This document shows positions 58,268 through 64,000 of a stretch of DNA of 64,000 nt, one piece after another. The notes under the pieces were generated by a model. The model did not search any database. It was given only the letters and a program-made list of their open reading frames with translations, and had not been told where the DNA came from. The position numbers and the translations under genes are program-made. The stretch's first letter is position 1. Each line of letters starts with the position of its first letter. This stretch comes from Lachnospiraceae bacterium oral taxon 500 (GTDB taxonomy: Bacteria; Bacillota; Clostridia; Lachnospirales; Vallitaleaceae): the NCBI GenBank assembly GCA_002999035.1, contig CP027241.1:3114195-3178194 (forward strand), in the 5' to 3' direction.

Positions 58268-59407
58268 TTAGTCCAACTCCGTTTTTTCCCAAACGGTATA
58301 ACTCATTGGCTGAATCAGCAAATAGCGGTCAGACGCGACTTCATAAAAAGCATCCAGCCGCTCATGAAAGGGATACTGCCAAATCATCCGGCTGCCCCGA
58401 TACTTGGTAATTTTTTCCTGATCGGCCACAAAATACTCATCCGCCTGAGCGCTGATTAAATTGGGCTCCTGGGCAAAGAACAGTTCCTGAATCAGCTCAC
58501 CGCCCATGCGATACACCTTTAGCCGGTAACGGCGCTCACCGATTTCCTTGGTATCAGTATAGAGCAATGTTTCGTTTTTGGTATAATACACCGCCAAGAG
58601 GTCGCCGTCCACATCAAGCTTTAAAGGCGCAGAGTAAAGCTCTTTGCTGCCCGACATCGGATACAGATAAGCCGAACGATTGCCGATCACCCACAGCATT
58701 TTCTGACCGAAATAATGCAGCTCCGGCATCAATTCCCCCTCATAGGCATCCGCCCGAAGGATAAATTCATCCAAATCCTCATGATAATCAGCAAAGCCAA
58801 ACATGGTGATTTGAGAGTGAATACCGCCATTTAAAGCGTCCACATAGGAAGTCGTCAGATTGAGGCCATCGCCGGATAATGCCGCCGCAACCGGATAACC
58901 GTCCTGCCTTAAAACCGAACCCCGCTCAATCAGCGGCACGCCTTCCCGGCTGTAAACCTTAATCTTGTTTTCCAAATCCGCTTCCAGAACCAAAACCAAC
59001 TGTCCGCCTTCACTCAGCCAGGCACTGACAATCGGAAAGTTTTCCCGGATACCGGCCAAAAAACCATTCTTATCAAACAACAAAGCATCATGCCCCAAAA
59101 TATCGGCTACCACCAGATAATCGCCCGCCTGCTTCAGCAGAGGAGCCAGCATTTGAAAAGGCTTCGTCCACTGGCTGCTGCCGTCCAAGTTTCTTTTTTC
59201 CAAGCCCTCCCGACTGCAGAAATACAGCGCGTCCTCATAGGGCAAAATTTGCAAATACTGTCCCTGAATCAATTCCTGCCGAAGCTCCGGTGCAAACTCA
59301 ATCTTTCCGCCGTTAAACAAATAATAATGCGGCCGGATATAAAAAATATAAGCGGCCAAAAGCAACAGCGCAATTCCCGCCGCTGCTGCCGTCAATACTC
59401 TCTTCAC
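58268..59407 (-). CDS. DUF5711-like exported protein
   Basis: A 379-aa protein with an N-terminal membrane anchor (about 7-25) followed by a beta-rich domain (about 35-375), probably a propeller on the outer side: YFCSREGLEKRNLDGSSQWT, LLFDKNGFLAGIRENFPIVS and KYRGSRMIWQYPFHERLDAF. I recall this layout as DUF5711 in Lachnospiraceae. It lies 14 bp behind glgA in the same direction. Function is unknown. Confidence 0.7.
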   Translation of the reverse strand: MKRVLTAAAAGIALLLLAAYIFYIRPHYYLFNGGKIEFAPELRQELIQGQYLQILPYEDALYFCSREGLEKRNLDGSSQWTKPFQMLAPLLKQAGDYLVVADILGHDALLFDKNGFLAGIRENFPIVSAWLSEGGQLVLVLEADLENKIKVYSREGVPLIERGSVLRQDGYPVAAALSGDGLNLTTSYVDALNGGIHSQITMFGFADYHEDLDEFILRADAYEGELMPELHYFGQKMLWVIGNRSAYLYPMSGSKELYSAPLKLDVDGDLLAVYYTKNETLLYTDTKEIGERRYRLKVYRMGGELIQELFFAQEPNLISAQADEYFVADQEKITKYRGSRMIWQYPFHERLDAFYEVASDRYLLIQPMSYTVWEKTELD

Positions 59408-59421
59408 TGTTTTCTCCGTTC

Positions 59422-60873
59422 TTAGTGTTCATCTTCCTTTAAGATACTCTGGTACAAGGCCAAATATTCTTTGGCACTGCCATCCCAGGAAAATCGGGTT
59501 GCCATGCCCCGCTGCATAATCTCATTCCATACTTTCGGCTCCTTAAAGCAGCCAATCGCCCGCCGGATCGCCTCAATAAAATCATTGGAAAAATAATTGG
59601 AAAAACGAAAGCCGGTGGCTCGTTCCGGATCATCCTCATAGCCGATAATGGTATCGCTGAGGCCGCCGGTATTACGGACAATCGGCACCGCACCGTAGCG
59701 CAGGCTATACATCTGCGACAGACCGCAGGGCTCAAACAGCGACGGCATTAAAAACATATCAACCGAACCATAAATCTGCCGGGCAACCGCCGGATTAAAC
59801 TCGGTAATCACTACAATCTGGCCGGGATATTGATTGGCCATGTCCTTTAAAGCCGCTTCATAATAGGTTTCGCCCGAACCCAAAATCACAAACTGAACGC
59901 CTTCTCTGGCCAGTTTCTTCATGGCCGCCAAAATCAGGTCGATTCCCTTTTGCTCGGCGAGCCTTGTGACCACGCCCAGCATCGGCTCAGCCGACGGCGC
60001 CAGACCAATCTGCTCGCGAAAAGCTTTCTGCTGTTTACTTCTTTCTTTTTTATAATTCTTGGCATCAAACTGAAATGCCAGCGCTTCATCATTGGCCGGG
60101 TCATACTTATCATAATAAATCCCGTTGATGATACCGTAAATCTTATGCGAATATTTACGCAGCAGCCCATCCAGTCCATAGCCGAACTCCGGTGTCTGAA
60201 TTTCCTTGGCATAGGTTTGACTGACCGTCGTAATGGCATTGGAATAAACGATTCCCGCTTTCATAAAGCAAACCTTGCCGTAATACTCAACCGCTTCACT
60301 GTTAAAATATTTTGGCGACAGATTCAGTTTCTCCAGCACATCCCGCTCAAATACACCCTGATACTGCAAATTGTGAATGGTAAACACCATTTTAATATCC
60401 CGATAAAAATCCAGCGTCGCGTAGTCCTGCTTCAAAAAAATGCCAATCAGTGCCGTCTGCCAGTCATTGGCATGAATAACGTCCGGCTTTAACCCGATTG
60501 AAATCAGCATTTCCACTACCGCCTTGCTGAAAAAGCCAAAGCGAACGCTGTCATCCTCATAGCCGTACAGCTTTTCCCTTTCAAAAAAAGGGGCATTGCC
60601 GATAAAATACGTTTTGATTCCATCCAACTCATGCTGGTACACCGCAGCTACCATCGGCCGGTTGGTAATCTCAACGATAAACTCATGGAGCTTTGTCAGC
60701 TGATATTTTTCCTCAATTCCCCGGTATTTGGGCATGACCCTGACCATATTGACATTTTGCTTTCGAAATGCCACCGGCAGAGCCTCAGCGACATCAGCCA
60801 ACCCACCCGAAGCTTTATACGGTCCGCTTTCTGAGGTAACAAACAAAATAGTTTTCTCTGCTTTTTGCGCCAT
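59422..60873 (-). CDS. glgA: Glycogen synthase (GT5)
   Basis: A 483-aa glycosyltransferase that extends glycogen from ADP-glucose. FVTSESGPYKASGGLADVAE near the start differs from the usual KTGGL loop by one extra residue (K-A-S-G-G-L), so nucleotide-sugar binding there may differ. DVIHANDWQTAL, the GT-B C-domain with VTRLAEQKGIDLILAA and the FEPCGLSQMYSLRYG motif are intact. AAGGAGA lies 5 bases before the ATG. It opens a long minus-strand run with DUF5711 and CvpA genes. Confidence 0.92.
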   Translation of the reverse strand: MAQKAEKTILFVTSESGPYKASGGLADVAEALPVAFRKQNVNMVRVMPKYRGIEEKYQLTKLHEFIVEITNRPMVAAVYQHELDGIKTYFIGNAPFFEREKLYGYEDDSVRFGFFSKAVVEMLISIGLKPDVIHANDWQTALIGIFLKQDYATLDFYRDIKMVFTIHNLQYQGVFERDVLEKLNLSPKYFNSEAVEYYGKVCFMKAGIVYSNAITTVSQTYAKEIQTPEFGYGLDGLLRKYSHKIYGIINGIYYDKYDPANDEALAFQFDAKNYKKERSKQQKAFREQIGLAPSAEPMLGVVTRLAEQKGIDLILAAMKKLAREGVQFVILGSGETYYEAALKDMANQYPGQIVVITEFNPAVARQIYGSVDMFLMPSLFEPCGLSQMYSLRYGAVPIVRNTGGLSDTIIGYEDDPERATGFRFSNYFSNDFIEAIRRAIGCFKEPKVWNEIMQRGMATRFSWDGSAKEYLALYQSILKEDEH

Positions 60874-60997
60874 GATATTCTCCTTCCTGATAGTTTGTTA
60901 CAGTCCGGCAAGCTGTATTTCTGTTTGATACCGCTCGGAAAAACTCGCTTTCACAGACAGTATCATGTATAAATACCTATTTGCTTAACATCATATT

Positions 60998-61046
60998 CGG
61001 CGAAATTCATTTCAAGGAATTACAAATGTCTTGCCTGAACTGTAAT
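60998..61046. repeat. Palindromic repeat, family B copy 5 (degenerate)
   Basis: GGCGAAATTCATTTCAAGGA and ATTACAAATGTCTTGCCTGA, followed by ACTGTAATC, keep the family order with mismatches. It lies between the cca stop and the glgA start. Confidence 0.45.
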
Positions 61047-61066
61047 CATATTATAGTATCATTTAC

Positions 61067-62281
61067 TCAACTTTCCATCCGCTTTTCCGCTGCCAGCATC
61101 AGCAGCCGCTCCCTGGTATTTGCCGCCGGGTCACGCAGCACAATCTGTAAAAGCCGGTCTAAACACTCGCCCACCTGCCTGCCCTCACCGATGCCCAAAG
61201 CCATAATATCCCGGCCGTCCACTGCCAAATCCGCAATCCGCACCGGCTGACGCTGCGCCCTGGCCAAATATGCCTCCGTTTCGGCCGGAGAAAACCGGCC
61301 CTCAACTGCGGCCAATTGCAGCAGAATCGTAAAAACCTCTTCTCCCAGCCGAGAAAGCTGACAACGAAAAAAATAATCCTCTAAGTAAATTTCCAAATCC
61401 CGATTGGCAGCCACAGCTGTCACGATGTCCGTTGTCCGGTTATCAAAGGTCAAACGGCGTAAAATCCGTTTTACGTCCTGAGCCGGCAGTTTTTTTTCAC
61501 CGCCGCAGAATAAATAAGCCAGCCGGGCCATTCCCTCCGGCATCAGTGCTTTCAGCCGATTATAGAAAACAGCGTTTTCCTCGGCCGGTAGTTCCGGCTC
61601 GGGGATAAAATAAGCCGCCAAGCCGTAGCGGACAAAATAAGACAAATATTCAGGATGATTGCTGGCTAAGGTTTTAACAAACTCCACCCGAATCCTTTCC
61701 TGACTGACTGCCCGAAGCAGTTCCTTTTTCTGCCGAATCGCCTCCGCTGTAGCCGCTTCAATCTTAAAGTTCAGTGCCGCCGCAAAACGAACCGCCCGGA
61801 GCATCCGGAGCGCATCTTCCTCAAATCGCTCTTCCGCCCGACCGACACAGCGAATCAGACCCTTTTTTAAATCATCCTGACCACCAAAATAGTCAATCAC
61901 TCCCCGCTGCGGTGAATAGGCCATGGCGTTAACCGTAAAATCCCGCCGGGCCACATCCTCTTTTAACGATTCGCTAAAACTAACCGCTTTGGGGTGGCGA
62001 TGGTCTTCGTATTGACCGTCAACCCGAAAAGTTGTAACCTCAACGGCCTCCCGCCGGTGCAGCACCGTAACAGTGCCATGCTTAATGCCGGTATCAACCG
62101 TTCGCGGAAAAAGCTGCTTAACCCGCAGCGGCCGTGCTGAGGTGGTAATATCCCAATCTTTCGGCACCTGCCCCATGATGCTGTCCCGGACGCAGCCGCC
62201 GACAATATAAGCCTGCTCACCGCTGGCCTGCAAAATCTCCAGCACCTCGGCTACCACAGGCGGTATCTCAATCCTATTCAA
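61067..62281 (-). CDS. cca: CCA tRNA nucleotidyltransferase
   Basis: A 404-aa enzyme that adds or repairs the 3' CCA end of tRNA. GGCVRD (about 28-33), the metal pair D42-W-D44, RRDFTVNAMAYS, and EDALRMLRAVRFAA are complete class II marks. The C-terminal half is helical. The start overlaps the FAD oxidoreductase stop by 8 bp, and the shared promoter is at 63739-63767. Confidence 0.93.
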   Translation of the reverse strand: MNRIEIPPVVAEVLEILQASGEQAYIVGGCVRDSIMGQVPKDWDITTSARPLRVKQLFPRTVDTGIKHGTVTVLHRREAVEVTTFRVDGQYEDHRHPKAVSFSESLKEDVARRDFTVNAMAYSPQRGVIDYFGGQDDLKKGLIRCVGRAEERFEEDALRMLRAVRFAAALNFKIEAATAEAIRQKKELLRAVSQERIRVEFVKTLASNHPEYLSYFVRYGLAAYFIPEPELPAEENAVFYNRLKALMPEGMARLAYLFCGGEKKLPAQDVKRILRRLTFDNRTTDIVTAVAANRDLEIYLEDYFFRCQLSRLGEEVFTILLQLAAVEGRFSPAETEAYLARAQRQPVRIADLAVDGRDIMALGIGEGRQVGECLDRLLQIVLRDPAANTRERLLMLAAEKRMES

Positions 62282-63656
62282 AACTTTCGCCTTTCTGTTC
62301 TATTAATTCTCTGGCCACAAACAGTCCGCTGGCCGCCGCCTGGGAAAGCGAATGTGTCACGCCCGAGGTATCACCCAAAACATAAAGCCCCTTGACGCTG
62401 GTTTCCAAATGCTCATCCACCGCCACCCGGCAGTTGTAAAACTTGACTTCCACTCCGTAAAGCAAGGTGTCCTCATTGGCCGTACCGGGAGCAATCTTAT
62501 CCAGCGCATAAATCATGTCAATAATTCCGTCCAGCTGCCTTTTGGGAATAACTAAGCTCAAATCGCCGGGCGTAGCATCCAAAGTCGGCCGGGTAAAACA
62601 TTGGCGCATCCGGTGCTCATTGCTCCGCCGACCCCGCTCTAAATCGCCAAACCGCTGAACCAGCACCCCGCCGCCCAGCATATTACTGAGCCGAGCAATG
62701 GACGCGCCGTATTCATTACTGTCTTTAAAGGGCTTGGTAAAATGATTTGACACCAGCAGCGCAAAATTGGTATTTTCCGTATGTCTGGCCGAATCGGCAT
62801 AGCTATGACCGTTGACCGTCAAAATATCGCCGTAATTTTCCGTTACTACTTCTCCATACGGATTCATACAAAAAGTTCTGACCTGATCATTATATTTAGA
62901 GGTTTTATAAACAATTTTGCTTTCATAAACCTCGTCGGTAATATCCTTAAAAATCAAGGCCGGCAGTTCTACCCGCACACCGATGTCAACCCGATTGTTT
63001 TCCGTCTGAATACCAAAGCTTTCACACAAGCGATTGACCCAGCGGGAACCGACCCGGCCGGTAGCCACAATCACTTTGGCCGCTGTAAAACTTTCCCGTT
63101 CCGTCACCACTTCAAAAAAACCGTCTTTTTTCTTTACATCCAGCGCCGGCGTTTCAAAACGAATCTCAATCCGGTCCCGAATTGCCCGGTACATATTACC
63201 GGCAATGACCAGATTACGGTCCGTCCCCAAATGCCGCACCTGTGCATCCAGCAAATGCAAATCATGCCGCAGGGCTCTGGCCTTTAAATCGCCGGTCGAA
63301 GTAGAATAGAGCTTGGCATCTGCTCCACCCATCCGCATATTGATCGCGTCAACCTCCCACATCAGCTCCATTGCTTTGCCGACGCCGATATAGCTGTGCA
63401 GATCACCGCCAAAACTGGTAGTGATGTTATATTTGCCGTCGGAAAAACCGCCCGCGCCAAAAAAGCCTTCCATTACATTATAGCGGCTGCCCAAGGTTTT
63501 ATCTCCCTTGGCTCTGCTTTCTCCGGCAGCAATCCGGTCAGCCAAAGAAAGCCCTTTTTCAATCATTAAAACCTTAAGCGGCTTTTCTGCCCGGGCCAAT
63601 TCGTAAGCCGCAAACACTCCTGCCGCCCCCGCACCGATAATAATAACATCATACAT
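62274..63656 (-). CDS. FAD-dependent oxidoreductase (COG2509 type)
   Basis: A 460-aa flavoprotein. The dinucleotide fold YDVIIIGAGAAGVFAAYELA at the start, GFFGAGGFSDGKYN, NRVDIGVRVELP and the late GLYVLGDTSGVTHSLSQAAA match the uncharacterised FAD-dependent dehydrogenases of COG2509. The ATG at 63656 is preferred over the one at 63662 because GGGAGG lies 6 bases before it. Substrate is unknown. Confidence 0.87.
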   Translation of the reverse strand: MYDVIIIGAGAAGVFAAYELARAEKPLKVLMIEKGLSLADRIAAGESRAKGDKTLGSRYNVMEGFFGAGGFSDGKYNITTSFGGDLHSYIGVGKAMELMWEVDAINMRMGGADAKLYSTSTGDLKARALRHDLHLLDAQVRHLGTDRNLVIAGNMYRAIRDRIEIRFETPALDVKKKDGFFEVVTERESFTAAKVIVATGRVGSRWVNRLCESFGIQTENNRVDIGVRVELPALIFKDITDEVYESKIVYKTSKYNDQVRTFCMNPYGEVVTENYGDILTVNGHSYADSARHTENTNFALLVSNHFTKPFKDSNEYGASIARLSNMLGGGVLVQRFGDLERGRRSNEHRMRQCFTRPTLDATPGDLSLVIPKRQLDGIIDMIYALDKIAPGTANEDTLLYGVEVKFYNCRVAVDEHLETSVKGLYVLGDTSGVTHSLSQAAASGLFVARELIEQKGESFE

Positions 63657-63738
63657 TCCCATCCTCCCATTTGGCCGATCGTCATAAGGGTATCAAGTAC
63701 TGGCTGCCTCGCTCAGGCTGATGGTTCCTTCTCTATGC

Positions 63739-63767
63739 AGTATAACTAAAAATCCGGGCCTTGTCAA
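63739..63767 (-). promoter_or_regulatory. Near-consensus promoter of the FAD oxidoreductase-cca unit
   Basis: Minus strand TTGACA (63767-63762), 17-bp spacer, TATACT (63744-63739). Transcription would start near 63732, about 75 bases before the ATG. Confidence 0.8.
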
Positions 63768-63768
63768 C

Positions 63769-64000
63769 TTACTCGGTAATCACCAGCGCCTGCCGGCCAA
63801 ACGCTGCATATCCGGCTTCAAAGCTTGCCCTTGGGCTTTTTTCCACCCGACCGGTCAAAGGATCGGCATAATAAATAAAAGCGCCGTCAAAGCCAACCAC
63901 CACCACGCTGTGTTCCCGGTAGGTAATTTCCATATAGCCGTTTTCCGTCTGCCATGAAATTTTAAGCGCATCCGGCACCGCCGCCATATTCGAACTGATG
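63769..64000 (-). CDS. C39-like peptidase, C-terminal part, cut by window edge
   Basis: The frame is open to the right edge, so the N-terminus with the catalytic cysteine is missing. The visible 77 residues include YREHSVVVVGFDGAFIYYAD, with the likely catalytic His in EHSVVVVGFD and Asp in YYADPLTG, and AGYAAFGRQALVIT at the end, as in peptidase C39-like domains. Such proteins are usually exported. The ATG at 63987 is internal, not the start. Confidence 0.75.
   Translation of the reverse strand, partial: ISSNMAAVPDALKISWQTENGYMEITYREHSVVVVGFDGAFIYYADPLTGRVEKSPRASFEAGYAAFGRQALVITE

Overview
The window looks like a chromosomal segment of a low-to-mid GC Firmicute of class Clostridia, probably close to Lachnospiraceae. 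The reasons are the gene order tmk-yaaR-holB-ricT-trmN6-rsmI, the run trxB-uvrC-hprK-glucokinase, an isoleucine T-box in front of ileS, and lineage-typical small families (DUF6145-like, DUF5711-like, CD1871A-type CXXC peptide). This is inference from gene content; no marker rRNA is present, and I saw no tRNA, rRNA or CRISPR array.

Layout. (1) Positions 1-7.6 kb are an AT-rich accessory island: a type II restriction-modification locus with a truncated second methyltransferase, a group II intron tail, a transposase scrap, a complete IS4-family element with 14-bp inverted repeats, and remnants of YhcG, SUKH and ORF6N proteins. (2) 7.6-16.2 kb holds a double-HTH regulator, a TMEM164/YwaF-like membrane protein with an anSME-type radical SAM enzyme, a NUDIX hydrolase, an ECF S-component, an exported papain-like protease and a DUF1189 protein. 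(3) 16.3-28.8 kb is conserved housekeeping on the minus strand (glucokinase, hprK, uvrC, trxB, a folate-type ECF S-component, rsmI, trmN6, ricT, holB, yaaR, tmk, EAL-HDOD). (4) 29.1-36.8 kb carries a Ca/Na exchanger, a two-component system and, divergent from it, a membrane redox module: a 48-aa CXXC peptide, a polyferredoxin-like membrane protein, and a TlpA-like lipoprotein whose helical domain recurs twice in the next secreted protein. (5) 36.9-43.0 kb is a complete STM4011-STM4015-type cluster (two radical SAM enzymes, sulfatase-fold hydrolase, ATP-grasp-like protein, leucine-rich-repeat-like protein), in which the STM4011 homologue is fused to a HAD domain. Its function is unknown, and it is the strongest candidate for an undescribed pathway. 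(6) 44.2-48.4 kb has a RidA / PatB-MalY / peroxiredoxin / YheO-type regulator cluster and a ROK fructokinase. (7) 48.5-64 kb has ileS with its T-box, an Rpn-family nuclease, a NitT/TauT-type ABC transporter behind a DinJ-YafQ toxin-antitoxin pair, CvpA, a DUF5711-like protein, glycogen synthase, CCA-adding enzyme, an FAD oxidoreductase and the end of a C39-like peptidase.

Three dispersed intergenic repeat families run through the chromosomal part: a MITE-like element ending in CTCAACTTTCCC / GGGAAAGTTGAG, a palindrome built on GTAATTCG/CGAATTAC, and a 109-119-bp hairpin repeat whose copies flank the redox module. Many genes overlap by 4-14 bp, and several strong promoters and bidirectional hairpin terminators delimit the units.
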